Positions 35,248-44,253 of a DNA stretch of 64,000 nt are shown one piece after another. Every line of letters begins with the position of its first letter. The stretch's first letter is position 1. The notes under the pieces were generated by a model. That model did not search any database. It saw only the letters and a program-made list of their open reading frames with translations, and was not told the origin of the DNA. A program made the position numbers and the translations under genes. This DNA is from Vibrio toranzoniae (lineage in GTDB: Bacteria; Pseudomonadota; Gammaproteobacteria; Enterobacterales; Vibrionaceae), in assembly GCF_024347655.1 (NCBI RefSeq), contig NZ_AP025514.1:1550001-1614000 (forward strand), read 5' to 3'.

Positions 35248-35533
35248 TATTAGTGACCAAAACTTCATGATATCGCACTATCAATCTTTCACGCGCTCAA
35301 TTGCCCTTTGGACACGCAAAAATCGAAGCTGAGGCAGCGGAAAATGCCTTACCTCAAAGCACAGCTCGTTCTGATTTTAATCGCAAGCGTATTAACCAGA
35401 CGAGCTGTGCTTTGAGGGTAGCATGAGAATGCCCCCTGCTCACCCTTATTTTCGCTTGTAAGAGGCACACTCGATCTTACGTAATACTTTGAATTCAAAG
35501 CGTTACACCTTAAACTTAGTAAACGTCACTATA
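35129..35533 (-). repeat. Repeat cassette type C, copy C5 (405 bp), array border
   Basis: By eye identical to C3 and C4. It occupies the position next to where attI would be. The array ends exactly at the TAAC core at 35534. Confidence 0.9.
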
Positions 35534-35543
35534 TAACAGTTCT

Positions 35544-35587
35544 TAGACAGAAAAATTCTGCATTTAAATATAGAATTTTTCTGTCTA
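35544..35587. terminator. 16-bp hairpin at the array border
   Basis: A perfect 16-bp inverted repeat (tagacagaaaaattct and complement) encloses a 12-base A/T-rich loop, 10 bp outside the last cassette boundary. A- and T-rich arms suggest a bidirectional terminator. It could alternatively be a remnant of the attI region. No coding sequence lies between it and the art terminator. Confidence 0.6.
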
Positions 35588-35717
35588 GTTTCATATACAC
35601 AGCATTCTACCACGATTAATCACAGTATTTCAGTGACTTAAAACATAGATAAGCACACCGAATGACAAAATGTAGAATATTTCTATATAGTATGAATTTA
35701 GCGAAAACCTTATAGTT

Positions 35718-35733
35718 CTGTATGTAATCACAG
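35718..35733. promoter_or_regulatory. LexA-box-like sequence CTGTATGTAATCACAG
   Basis: This matches CTGT-N8-ACAG with an A/T-rich centre. In integrons a LexA box commonly overlaps the integrase promoter; here no integrase follows. One such match is expected by chance in a window of this size, so this is a weak call. Confidence 0.35.
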
Positions 35734-35755
35734 TATCCCCACTAATACTCCAAAC

Positions 35756-35797
35756 ACAAAAAAGCCTGCCATCTAGCGAAGATAAATGGCAGGTTTT
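35756..35797 (-). terminator. Terminator of the artPIQM operon
   Basis: An 8-bp stem (cctgccat and complement) is followed on the minus strand by a run of six T. It lies about 30 bp after the artM stop. Confidence 0.88.
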
Positions 35798-35827
35798 ATA
35801 CGTTAGTTAGACTTGTGAATTGCTAGC

Positions 35828-36496
35828 TTACGCGGCTTCGAATGCGAGGGCTTTCTTCTCTACTTGGCGGAAGATCAGCGTTAAAATGCCGTTTACTGCT
35901 AGGTAGAATGCGCCAGCAATACCGAACACAGTCAGTGTGTCGTAGGTTTGGCCGTTAATACGCTGGGCGTACCCCATCAAATCCATGATGGTGATAGTGC
36001 TTGCCAGTGATGTACCTTTGAAGACAAGAATCACTTCGTTTGAGTAAGCAGGAACGGCGCGGCGTAGTGCGTATGGCAGTAACACTTTAAGCGTTGCTAC
36101 TTTGTCCATACCGAGTGCGCGACATGCTTCCCACTGCCCTGCTGGAATCGCGTTGAATGCGCCTCTGAACAGTAGCGTGCTGTACGCTGCGGTGTTCAAT
36201 GCCAATGCCAACATCGCGCAGAACCAAGGTTGGCTTAGCCACGCCCATAGGAAGCTTTCACGAATCCAATCGAACTGACCCGGACCGTAGTACACCAAGA
36301 AGATTTGAACCAATAATGGTGTACCCGTGAACAACGTAATAAGGCTACGAGTGAACCAATGTATTACTGGTAATCTTAGGATCAGTGTTACCGTCATCAA
36401 CAGAGACAAGATACAACCAACAAGCAGTGAAGCGCCGGTCAGTTGAAGACTGGTGGCTAAGCCTTCAAGCATTTGAGAGAGGTATTGTTGATTCAT
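35828..36496 (-). CDS. artM: Arginine ABC transporter permease ArtM
   Basis: This is one of two inner-membrane permeases of the arginine importer. It has 222 residues with about five membrane helices and the His/Glu/Gln/Arg-type permease signature AAYSTLLFRGAFNAIPAGQW then EACRALGMDKVATLKVLLPY (EAA loop that docks with ArtP). Its start overlaps the artQ stop by four bases. The terminator after it ends the operon. Confidence 0.92.
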   Translation of the reverse strand: MNQQYLSQMLEGLATSLQLTGASLLVGCILSLLMTVTLILRLPVIHWFTRSLITLFTGTPLLVQIFLVYYGPGQFDWIRESFLWAWLSQPWFCAMLALALNTAAYSTLLFRGAFNAIPAGQWEACRALGMDKVATLKVLLPYALRRAVPAYSNEVILVFKGTSLASTITIMDLMGYAQRINGQTYDTLTVFGIAGAFYLAVNGILTLIFRQVEKKALAFEAA

Positions 36497-37179
36497 GCCA
36501 TTGCCCCTTTGTTACCCAAACCTTGAATAGAGAACTTACCATCAATCACTTTTACTGCTCTTTGTGTAATCAATGTGATGATTAGATAAATAGCTGCCGC
36601 CGTTGCGTACCAAGTAAATGCTTCGTGCGTTGCGGCTGATGTTAACTGCGCTTGCTTCAGTAGATCGGTGACGCCGATTAGTGAAACCAGTGCTGTATCT
36701 TTTAATAGAACCAACCACTGGTTCGTTAAGCCTGGTAGTGCGTGTCTTACTGCTTGTGGCAATACGATTCTGAAAAATGCGCGAGATTGAGGAATACCCA
36801 ATGCACTCGCCGCTTCTCTCTGCCCTCTGCTTACTGCCTTCAATGCACCACGAATGGTTTGTGAAGCGTAAGAAGCGAAGATAAGTGACAACGCAACAAC
36901 ACCAGATAAGAACGGGCTAACTTCAATAAAGTCACCAGTGATCATGAAGAGCACTTGTGTTGAACCAAAGTAGATAAACAAAACTACCAAGATTTCTGGC
37001 AGACCACGTACGATTGTCACGAACGCGGTTGTCGGCCATTTGATTGCAATACGACGAGACATTTCACCGCCAGCAAACAATACCGCTAAAACTAATCCAA
37101 CCAATAGACTTACGAATGCAAGCTGAATTGTCATCCAGCTTGCTTCGACGAGCCCTAAAGAGTAACCCGTTAACTGCAT
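36493..37179 (-). CDS. artQ: Arginine ABC transporter permease ArtQ
   Basis: This is the partner permease, with 228 residues. The EAA-type motif is SQTIRGALKAVSRGQREAAS then ALGIPQSRAFFRIVLPQAVR. The start was set at MQLTGYSLGLVEAS, one base after the binding-protein stop. The longer frame would overlap the binding-protein gene by 40 bases and lacks support. It has the operon order seen in E. coli artPIQM. Confidence 0.92.
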   Translation of the reverse strand: MQLTGYSLGLVEASWMTIQLAFVSLLVGLVLAVLFAGGEMSRRIAIKWPTTAFVTIVRGLPEILVVLFIYFGSTQVLFMITGDFIEVSPFLSGVVALSLIFASYASQTIRGALKAVSRGQREAASALGIPQSRAFFRIVLPQAVRHALPGLTNQWLVLLKDTALVSLIGVTDLLKQAQLTSAATHEAFTWYATAAAIYLIITLITQRAVKVIDGKFSIQGLGNKGAMA

Positions 37180-37180
37180 A

Positions 37181-37912
37181 TTACTTACCGAAGTACTTGT
37201 TGAAGATCTTGTCGTATTCACCGTTCGCTTTCACTGCTGCAAGTGCTGTATTCAGCTGTGCGACGAGCTCTGGGTTGCTCTTGTTTACTGCAATGCCGAA
37301 ACCGTTACCGAAGTACTCTTGGTTTGTTACTTGGTCGCCAACGTACGTTAGGTTGTCTTGCTTTTTGAACCATTCAGCGACTACGGCAGTGTCACCAAAT
37401 ACAGAATCGATACGACCGTTTTTCATGTCGATGAAAGCATCTTGGTAGCTTGAGTAAGGAACAGCAGTTACACCTGGCAGTTGCTCAAGTAGGTAGCTTT
37501 GGTGAGTCGAACCGTTTTGAACACCGATACGCTTGCCTTCAAGTGCAGCTTGGTCTGCGACTTTGCCTTCAATAGAGATGAATGCTGCAGAGTTGTCGTA
37601 GTAAGCATCAGAGAAGTTTACTTGTTGAAGACGCGCTTCAGTGATGTCCATTGCCGAGATAGCTGCATCGTAACGTTTGAATTTAAGAGCTGGGATTAGG
37701 CTATCGAACGCTTGGTTATGGAAAGTACATGTCGCTTTCATCTCTTCACAAAGTGCGTTTGCTAGGTCTACGTCAAAACCTTGGATTTGGTTGTTCTCGT
37801 CCATGTATTCGAACGGTGCGTAAGTTGCTTCCATTGCGAATTTGATTTCTTCTTGAGCCGCTGCGTTGAAAGAAGCAAGGCCGATAAGTGAAGCTAGTAG
37901 AATCTTTTTCAT
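37181..37912 (-). CDS. artI: Periplasmic arginine-binding protein (ArtI/ArtJ type)
   Basis: A signal peptide (MKKILLASLIGLASFNAAAQ) precedes a type II solute-binding protein of family 3. Recognisable motifs are FAMEATYAPFEYMDENNQIQ, GFDVDLANALCEEM, YDAAISAMDITEARLQQVNFS (ligand-binding signature) and YFGNGFGIAVNKSNPEL. Its 243 residues equal the E. coli ArtI/ArtJ size. It delivers arginine to the ArtQM permeases. The gene lies between artP and artQ. Confidence 0.92.
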   Translation of the reverse strand: MKKILLASLIGLASFNAAAQEEIKFAMEATYAPFEYMDENNQIQGFDVDLANALCEEMKATCTFHNQAFDSLIPALKFKRYDAAISAMDITEARLQQVNFSDAYYDNSAAFISIEGKVADQAALEGKRIGVQNGSTHQSYLLEQLPGVTAVPYSSYQDAFIDMKNGRIDSVFGDTAVVAEWFKKQDNLTYVGDQVTNQEYFGNGFGIAVNKSNPELVAQLNTALAAVKANGEYDKIFNKYFGK

Positions 37913-38027
37913 TTTGTTACTCCGAATACATTGTGATAGTGGCCTGTGGCCATTCTTATAATTTGATTGTTTTAATCGATGTTGTGTTTAGCTAAATCTA
38001 GTGAATTAACTTGTTTTAATGAATGAC

Positions 38028-38756
38028 TTAATGAGTCAAATACTCGGCAAACTCTGGAGTCTGCGGATTAATAAATGCGTCGTTGGTGCCGTGTTCCACG
38101 ATGTAACCCTTCTCAAGGTAAAGAACATGGCTTGCAATCTTCTTGGCGAAATCAACTTCGTGAGTCACAACAACCTGAGTGATCCCGGTGCCGCTTAGCT
38201 CTTTGATGATGCTAACAACTTGGTTGGTGATCTCTGGGTCGAGTGCTGCCGTTGGTTCGTCAAACAACAATACATCTGGTTTCATCATAAGAGCACGAGC
38301 AATCGCAACACGTTGTTGCTGACCACCTGACAGTTGCAATGGCCAAGCGTCTGCTTTGTCTGCAAGCTGTAAGGTCGTTAATACCGTTTGTGCTTGCTTA
38401 ATCGCTTTTTCTTTATCTAAGCCGGCTACTTTGGTTGGCGCTTCAATCAAGTTTTCCATTACCGTCATGTGTGGCCACAAGTTGTATTGCTGGAAAACCA
38501 TGCCAACTTTACGACGAAGTTTAAGCCCCTGCTTCTCTTGGATCTGGCTTGAAAAATCGAATTGCTCATCCGCAATGTCTAATTCACCGTTGTCCGCGAT
38601 TTCTAGCAGATTCAAAACACGCAGTAGTGAACTCTTACCAGCGCCGCTCGGGCCAAGCAGTACCAAGGTTTCACCACTCTCACAGTTAAAACTGATGTCG
38701 TGAAGAACTTGGATATCGCCATATGATTTGTTGATGCTCTTTACTTGAATACTCAT
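38028..38756 (-). CDS. artP: Arginine ABC transporter ATPase ArtP
   Basis: This cytoplasmic ATPase energises arginine import. Walker A is GPSGAGKSS, signature [16 protein letters not shown], Walker [13 protein letters not shown], followed by the switch His (VVTHEVDFA). At 242 residues it has the length of E. coli ArtP. It is the first gene of the operon; two ARG boxes lie 50-85 bp upstream of its start. Confidence 0.94.
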   Translation of the reverse strand: MSIQVKSINKSYGDIQVLHDISFNCESGETLVLLGPSGAGKSSLLRVLNLLEIADNGELDIADEQFDFSSQIQEKQGLKLRRKVGMVFQQYNLWPHMTVMENLIEAPTKVAGLDKEKAIKQAQTVLTTLQLADKADAWPLQLSGGQQQRVAIARALMMKPDVLLFDEPTAALDPEITNQVVSIIKELSGTGITQVVVTHEVDFAKKIASHVLYLEKGYIVEHGTNDAFINPQTPEFAEYLTH

Positions 38757-38801
38757 GCCAGATTACTGCATTAATTGTCATTTGTTAGTTATTCTATTTT
38801 A

Positions 38802-38840
38802 ACTGAACTTTTATGCAAGAAAAATGTATAAAAAATTAAT
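38802..38840 (-). promoter_or_regulatory. Tandem ARG boxes (ArgR operator) upstream of artP
   Basis: TGAACTTTTATGCA matches 12 of 14 bases of the ARG-box core TGAATwwwwATTCA. A second copy, TGTATAAAAAATTA, matches 11 of 14. Their centres are 21 bp apart, i.e. two 18-bp boxes with the classic 3-bp gap. This supports arginine repression through ArgR. Confidence 0.7.
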
Positions 38841-39019
38841 TTGTTGAATTTTTGTAACAAATATTGCACAAAAAACAGTCTCAATGACTGGTCTTACATC
38901 TATAAAATACAAGTCATTGATAAAGCTCGTTTCTAGATAAAAAGCAAACGTTTCACCATTAATTTATAGATCAACACGTATAGAAATAACTATGAACGCA
39001 CTTCCCTATTATCGCCGAT

Positions 39020-39223
39020 TTACTTGCATAAAAATAAGGGGTCAGTAATCCAATAGTCTTTCAAATCACGAAGAGCAGAATGACTAATTTTACTTTTAGC
39101 CAATCTGTATGAGTCACTTAGCCTTAATGAAATTTGGGAAATTACGCTTCCGTAGGAGCGTCCACCTATAATAAATGCTTTAATGGATTCTATTCTCAAC
39201 AAGTGCTTCCCAGTGAACAACAC
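39020..39223 (-). CDS. Doubtful 67-residue open frame
   Basis: An isolated frame lies between the art operon and an ABC exporter, reading RIESIKAFIIGGRSYGSVIS and SKISHSALRDLKDYWITD. There is no clear ribosome-binding site and no family is recognised. It could be a short unknown gene or chance. Apart from it and the ARG boxes, nothing else is seen from 38841 to 39280. Confidence 0.25.
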   Translation of the reverse strand: MLFTGKHLLRIESIKAFIIGGRSYGSVISQISLRLSDSYRLAKSKISHSALRDLKDYWITDPLFLCK

Positions 39224-39280
39224 GCACTACAAGCAACAAGCCATCTATTTTTTAAAGCGACAACACATTAAGGCAGTCAT

Positions 39281-41104
39281 ATGCAAAACGATGTCTCTTC
39301 GACGCTCGAATCCACTCAGCGACAGACTCAGCAAGCGCCAGAACCCAAACCTGAGAAGAAAAGCCTCAGTATTTTGCTAGAGCTGAGCAAATTTATTCAG
39401 CCTTATAAAGGCCGTGTGATTGCAGCGTTGATTGCGCTTATCTTCACCGCGAGCTTAACCCTTTCGGTCGGACACGGTATCCGCCTTCTTATCGACCAAG
39501 GATTCAGCCAACAATCGCTATCAGACTTGGGCAGTGCGATTCAATTCATCATGGTCGTGGTCGTGTTGATCTCGATTGGTACCTTCTTCCGCTTCTACTT
39601 GGTCTCTTCTGTTGGGGAACGTGTGAGTGCGGATATTCGTTTATCGGTCTTCAATCATGTTGTGACACTTCACCCGAGTTACTTTGAAACCAATGGCAGT
39701 GGCGATATCATGTCGCGCATCACAACAGACACAACCCTGTTGCAAAGCATCATAGGTTCGTCGTTCTCTATGGCGATGCGTAGCGCGCTGATGTGTGCTG
39801 GTGCAATCATCATGCTATTTGCGACCAACATTAAGCTAACGCTGATCGTGTTGGCCTCTGTGCCGTTTATCTTGATTCCGATTTTGGTATACGGACGACG
39901 TGTGAGAGCCCTCTCTCGCCAGAGCCAAGATTCAATGTCTGATGTGGGTTCTTATGCTGGCGAAGCGATTGAACACATCAAAACCGTACAAAGCTACAGC
40001 CGAGAAGCACAAGAGAAAGCATCGTTCGCGATTGAAGTGGAAAAGGCTTATGAGATTGGTCGTCGACGCGTAAAACAGCGCGCGATACTTATATCCGGCG
40101 TGATTGTAATCGTGTTCAGTGCGATTGCTGGCATGCTTTGGGTTGGTGGTAGCGATGTGATTAACGGCACAATGTCGGCGGGTGATTTAGCAGCGTTTGT
40201 GTTCTACGCGATTATGGTCGCTTCATCGCTAGGAACGATTTCAGAAGTGATGGGTGAACTGCAACGTGCGGCTGGTGCAACCGAACGATTGATCGAAATT
40301 CTACAAGTGGAGAGCCACATTGTCGCGCCTGTAGAAAACCCAACATCACTAGATAACTTAACACCAGAAGTCGCTTTTGATGAGGTGACCTTCTGTTATC
40401 CATCAAGACCAGACCAGCCAGCAACAAGCAACCTCTCTTTAACTGCACATGAAGGCAAAGTGTTGGCGTTGGTTGGCCCGTCTGGCGCAGGTAAAACCAC
40501 CCTATTCGAACTGCTGCAACGTTTCTATGACCCTCAAGTGGGTAAGGTAACGCTAGGCGGCATTAAACTGAATCAGTTTGATCCGAACGAATTAAGAAAG
40601 CAGATGGCATTGGTGCCGCAACAACCTGCTTTGTTCAGTAACGATGTGTTCCATAACATTCGCTATGGCAATCCAGATGCGACCGACGAACAAGTTATCG
40701 AGGCGGCTAAGAAAGCCCACGCGCACGAGTTCATTCAAAATCTACCAGACGGTTATCATAGCTTTCTTGGTGAACGTGGCGTGAGGTTGTCTGGCGGTCA
40801 ACGTCAGCGAATTGCGATTGCACGTGCCATCTTGAAAGACCCAAACATTCTGTTATTGGATGAAGCAACCAGTGCGCTAGACAGTGAAAGTGAGCATCAT
40901 GTTCAGCAAGCATTGGAAGAATTAATGCGCGGCAGAACGACGATCATTATTGCCCACCGATTATCAACAATTAAACACGCCGACCAAATTGCGGTACTCG
41001 ATAAAGGACAACTCGTAGACATCGGCGACCACCAGTCGCTCATCAATAGCTGTGAATTGTACCAACGCTTGGTTGAGCTGCAATTCAAACACCTTAATGC
41101 CTAA
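39281..41104 (+). CDS. ABC exporter, MsbA-like fused permease/ATPase
   Basis: This half-transporter of 607 residues has an N-terminal six-helix ABC type I exporter domain (about 45-330; SYFETNGSGDIMSRITTDT coupling region) and a C-terminal nucleotide-binding domain (from about 365). Walker A is GPSGAGKTT, signature LSGGQRQRIAIARAIL, Walker B ILLLDEATSALD and switch His IIAHRLSTI. It works as a homodimer. It belongs to the MsbA-related group of lipid or multidrug exporters; MsbA itself is usually next to lpxK, which is absent, so this is a paralogue of unknown substrate. Confidence 0.92.
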   Translation: MQNDVSSTLESTQRQTQQAPEPKPEKKSLSILLELSKFIQPYKGRVIAALIALIFTASLTLSVGHGIRLLIDQGFSQQSLSDLGSAIQFIMVVVVLISIGTFFRFYLVSSVGERVSADIRLSVFNHVVTLHPSYFETNGSGDIMSRITTDTTLLQSIIGSSFSMAMRSALMCAGAIIMLFATNIKLTLIVLASVPFILIPILVYGRRVRALSRQSQDSMSDVGSYAGEAIEHIKTVQSYSREAQEKASFAIEVEKAYEIGRRRVKQRAILISGVIVIVFSAIAGMLWVGGSDVINGTMSAGDLAAFVFYAIMVASSLGTISEVMGELQRAAGATERLIEILQVESHIVAPVENPTSLDNLTPEVAFDEVTFCYPSRPDQPATSNLSLTAHEGKVLALVGPSGAGKTTLFELLQRFYDPQVGKVTLGGIKLNQFDPNELRKQMALVPQQPALFSNDVFHNIRYGNPDATDEQVIEAAKKAHAHEFIQNLPDGYHSFLGERGVRLSGGQRQRIAIARAILKDPNILLLDEATSALDSESEHHVQQALEELMRGRTTIIIAHRLSTIKHADQIAVLDKGQLVDIGDHQSLINSCELYQRLVELQFKHLNA

Positions 41105-41302
41105 CCATTGCCTGCATATGTAACTAAGTGTCTGACATTGTGTGATTTCGAGCTTCAAAAACTTGAATCACACGTGTTGCAGTTTTGTTAATTTGGCGGT
41201 AGGGTTTTTATTCCAATAACAACTTATCCCGCTGAAGGATAAGCAGATAACGTTAATTACCCAGATAACATTAATTACACAGATAACAATAAGAGGGTTC
41301 GC

Positions 41303-41767
41303 ATGGAAGAATTATTGTCTGACTACCCAGTAGTAACAGAAATACCTGTCGCTTGGGGAGAAATGGATGCACTTAATCACGTTAACAACGCGGTGTATTT
41401 TCGTTATTTCGAAACGGCTCGCTTAGATTTTTTTAAACACGTCGAACTGATGGAAGAAATGGCTCTCACCAAAGTTGGCCCTGTACTTGGTGACACTTAT
41501 TGTAAGTACTTCCGTCCAGTCACCTACCCAGACACATTGATGATTGGATCACGCGTCACCGATATTCAAGACGACCGCTTTACTATGGAATACGCGATCG
41601 TCAGTAAAGCACAACAAAAGCTCACAACGGTTGGCACTGCAACCATCGTGATGTTTGATTTTGCTTCAAACCAAAAAGCCCTTCTTTCGCTGCGCTTAAC
41701 AAACGAAATCGAAAAGATGAACACGTTGAAAAGCCCATGCTTCAAACAGGAAGCTGTGACGGAATAA
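41303..41767 (+). CDS. Acyl-CoA thioesterase, hotdog (4HBT/YbgC) family
   Basis: The protein of 154 residues has the 4HBT signature AWGEMDALNHVNNAVYFRYFE, where Asp/Asn after GEMD acts in thioester hydrolysis. It probably hydrolyses acyl-CoA. It has its own ribosome-binding site (AAGAGGG) and ends just before a strong terminator. Confidence 0.9.
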   Translation: MEELLSDYPVVTEIPVAWGEMDALNHVNNAVYFRYFETARLDFFKHVELMEEMALTKVGPVLGDTYCKYFRPVTYPDTLMIGSRVTDIQDDRFTMEYAIVSKAQQKLTTVGTATIVMFDFASNQKALLSLRLTNEIEKMNTLKSPCFKQEAVTE

Positions 41768-41809
41768 CGTATTCTCAAGCTAAGAACGACTTAGTAAGTC
41801 TCAGACACT

Positions 41810-41837
41810 AAAAAGCCACTCGATTGAGTGGCTTTTT
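41810..41837 (+). terminator. Intrinsic terminator after the thioesterase gene
   Basis: Stem aaaagccactc / gagtggctttt with a short loop and a T run. It could serve both directions. Confidence 0.88.
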
Positions 41838-41905
41838 GTTTATTGGTTCGGAGTGCTTATAAGCGGTTAAGGCTCATAGACCTTGAATGCTCTTTGTCTT
41901 AAAAG

Positions 41906-44161
41906 CTATAAACCTTGCACGTATTGAGCATTAGTTCGAACTTCAACTAGCTGCTCTAGGTTCTGTTGTGAACCTTCTACGCCGTTCAGTAGCGCTTCGA
42001 AGTGCTTGATAAGCTCTACTTTGTCTTGTACTTCTTTCGAACCTGCACCAATGTTGGTTAGGTCAATGAAGAACTCGTCAAACAAGCCTGAGAAATCGGT
42101 TACAGCGTCATGGTTTAAGAACTGCTCGTGGTTGTAAATGCTTGGGTAGCCACCCTTCTGCTTATCAACCGCGAAAGAGATGCCTTTCACGTTAGTAATT
42201 GTGGTCGCTTTCTCACACTTCAACATACAACCTGCTTCAATACTTGGCTTGTTACAACCTACCGTTCTTTGGAAGAAACACTGACGACTGGTCATCATCA
42301 AGATTGGGTGGTAGATGCTGTAGAACAGTTTGAAGTTTTCCGGGCGGCGAATATGACGAATCTGACCTTTGTTGATCTCGTTCGAAATGAATGCACCTGC
42401 ACAGTTAAGCTCTTCTTTCAGAGTCACTAATGCGTGAGAGTTGGTTGTGTTCATGAACGGACCTGCAACCCACTCCATGCCCATTTCGTAAGCCTTGTAC
42501 GCAATACCCGTGTTGTTGGTCACGATGCGCGCAGGTTTGATCTCTTCAAGAATACGAACCGCTTCGTCGTAATCTTTACCGATCAATACCGCTGGGAACC
42601 AAGGAATCAAACGTGGGTTTGCAGCCAAGATGTCGATGTACTTGTTGCAACGCTTCTTGAAGCTTTCAGGCAGTTTGAAGTACACATCGGCATCAGTTAC
42701 GTCACACAGGTGCAAGTCTTCCACATCAGCAATCAGCATCGACATGGTTGGCTGTTCATTTACTTTAGGATGTTGTGGCAGTGCTGGCACTTCAACGTGC
42801 TTAATCACTTCCACAGAGCCGTTCAGAATGAAGTCGATCTCGTCTTTAAGGTCAGACACTTCTTTCAATGGAATCACAAGGCCAGCGTCAACTTCACTGA
42901 AGTCGTGGCTTTCTAGTGTATGAACCGCACTCTTCACGTTCTTGAAACGCTTCTCAAGCAGCTCTTGGGTGATCGCCTTCTCTTCAACCGCCACAAGTAG
43001 CGATTTAGATTGAAGGGTAAAGTTCTCTTTTGATGTGTTCACAGTCACCGTAAATGGCTGACCTTCTTTCGCACTGAAAGACAGAGCAACTGGCGTTTTA
43101 CGAATATCAAGGAACTCGATCTTTTCACGCATCTCGTTGCCAAGAACGTCTTTCGCTTGGTGAAGTTCGTTCGTCACTTCTTGAATCTGTACTACCGAGA
43201 TTTCGTTGTTCTGCTCCGTCGCTTTCTCAACAGCGTAGTTCATGCTGTTGTCGCGCGGGTTATCAATGAACATGTCTTTCGTCAGGTTGCCCTTTAAGAA
43301 AGAGTTAGTGAAATCACGGTTGAATACTTTGTGCAGGTTCGAATCATCTTCGATCAGCAAACCACTCTCTACAAAGCTATCAATCTGTTTGCGCCACGTG
43401 TCTACCACTGTGTAAACGTAGTGTGCGCCTTTAATACGACCTTCTACTTTCAATGAGTCAACTTTCGCGTCAACCAATTCAGGTAGATCGTAGTAAGCTG
43501 AGTTATCTTTTAAGTTAAGTGGGAACTTGTTGCCCGCGTTGGTGATCTCGTATTCATCACGACACGCTTGGCTACAACGACCACGGTTACCCGAGTTACC
43601 CACACTTACAGAGCTTGAGTAGCATTGACCAGAAAATGCAATACACAACGCGCCGTGTACGAAGACTTCTGTCAGTACATCGTGATCGTGTGCCACTTCT
43701 GTCAGCATCTTAATTTCTGGAAGGTTTAACTCACGTGACAAGTTAACGCGAGTTGCGCCAATCTTAGACAAGAACTTAATCTGGCCTTCGTTGTGCGTTG
43801 TTAACTGAGTTGATGCGTGAACATCCAGTGATGGGAAGTGCTTCTTCACTAGGTTGAACAAACCCAAGTCTTGAACGATGATGCCGTCGACTTTGGTGTT
43901 CACCAGTTGGTTAAGTAGCTTAGTGATGCTCTTCGTTTCGTGCTCAAGCAGTACAACGTTAAGAGTCAGGAACACTTCACAGCCGTATTCATGAGCAAGG
44001 CGAATTACACCGTTCAATTCATCTAACGATAGGTTAGAAGCTCTGTTACGAGCATTGAAGGTGTCTAAACCACAATAAACCGCATTGGCACCAGCTACGA
44101 TGGCTGCTTTTATCGCTTCTACATCGCCACCTGGGGCTAATAACTCAATTTTTCTGCTCAT
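41906..44161 (-). CDS. U32-family peptidase-like protein (RlhA/TrhP relative)
   Basis: The protein of 751 residues has an N-terminal TIM-barrel of the U32 family: KIELLAPGGDVEAIKAAIVA, GANAVYCGLDTFNARNRAS, FVHGALCIAFSGQCYSSS (family signature) and GRCSQACRDEYE with clustered Cys. Members with known function (RlhA, TrhP) hydroxylate 23S rRNA C2501 or tRNA uridines and need prephenate and an Fe-S cluster. At 751 residues it is longer than either; the extra C-terminal domain carries another Cys cluster (QRTVGCNKPSIEAGCMLKC). It more resembles RlhA in the first 250 residues. The exact RNA target is unknown. Confidence 0.85.
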   Translation of the reverse strand: MSRKIELLAPGGDVEAIKAAIVAGANAVYCGLDTFNARNRASNLSLDELNGVIRLAHEYGCEVFLTLNVVLLEHETKSITKLLNQLVNTKVDGIIVQDLGLFNLVKKHFPSLDVHASTQLTTHNEGQIKFLSKIGATRVNLSRELNLPEIKMLTEVAHDHDVLTEVFVHGALCIAFSGQCYSSSVSVGNSGNRGRCSQACRDEYEITNAGNKFPLNLKDNSAYYDLPELVDAKVDSLKVEGRIKGAHYVYTVVDTWRKQIDSFVESGLLIEDDSNLHKVFNRDFTNSFLKGNLTKDMFIDNPRDNSMNYAVEKATEQNNEISVVQIQEVTNELHQAKDVLGNEMREKIEFLDIRKTPVALSFSAKEGQPFTVTVNTSKENFTLQSKSLLVAVEEKAITQELLEKRFKNVKSAVHTLESHDFSEVDAGLVIPLKEVSDLKDEIDFILNGSVEVIKHVEVPALPQHPKVNEQPTMSMLIADVEDLHLCDVTDADVYFKLPESFKKRCNKYIDILAANPRLIPWFPAVLIGKDYDEAVRILEEIKPARIVTNNTGIAYKAYEMGMEWVAGPFMNTTNSHALVTLKEELNCAGAFISNEINKGQIRHIRRPENFKLFYSIYHPILMMTSRQCFFQRTVGCNKPSIEAGCMLKCEKATTITNVKGISFAVDKQKGGYPSIYNHEQFLNHDAVTDFSGLFDEFFIDLTNIGAGSKEVQDKVELIKHFEALLNGVEGSQQNLEQLVEVRTNAQYVQGL

Positions 44162-44253
44162 TTTTGAAGTCGCTCACTTACTTATAATTTTTAAGCCGCG
44201 TATTCTACCCACATCACGATCTCTTTACCACCTAACAACACTTTTCAAACTAA

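Larger units (their letters stand above)
7869..35533 (-). mobile_element. Gene-cassette array (superintegron-type) with 45 attC sites, no integrase in window
   Basis: Forty-five directly repeated VCR-like attC sites, mostly 118-124 bp, separate short bodies. On the minus strand each site opens with TAACAAA and closes with GCGTTA, matching the polarity of V. cholerae VCRs, so genes read right to left. attI and intI would be expected at the right end. Instead the array stops at a hairpin and a non-coding gap before artPIQM, and no tyrosine recombinase is encoded anywhere in the window. The left end is a slightly degenerate attC next to def. Cassettes are counted by their attC, numbered here from left to right. 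Confidence 0.93.

Noticed and set aside
20400-35533. Type C repeat as a MITE or IS
   Set aside because: Copy boundaries coincide exactly with attC cores, there are no target duplications, and the inverted repeat is internal. It is a cassette.
37044-37448. 134-codon plus-strand frame antisense to artQ and the binding protein
   Set aside because: It is a shadow of two clear genes.
42128-42923. Three plus-strand frames of 97-160 codons opposite the U32 gene
   Set aside because: They lie entirely antisense to a well-supported gene and show no family features.
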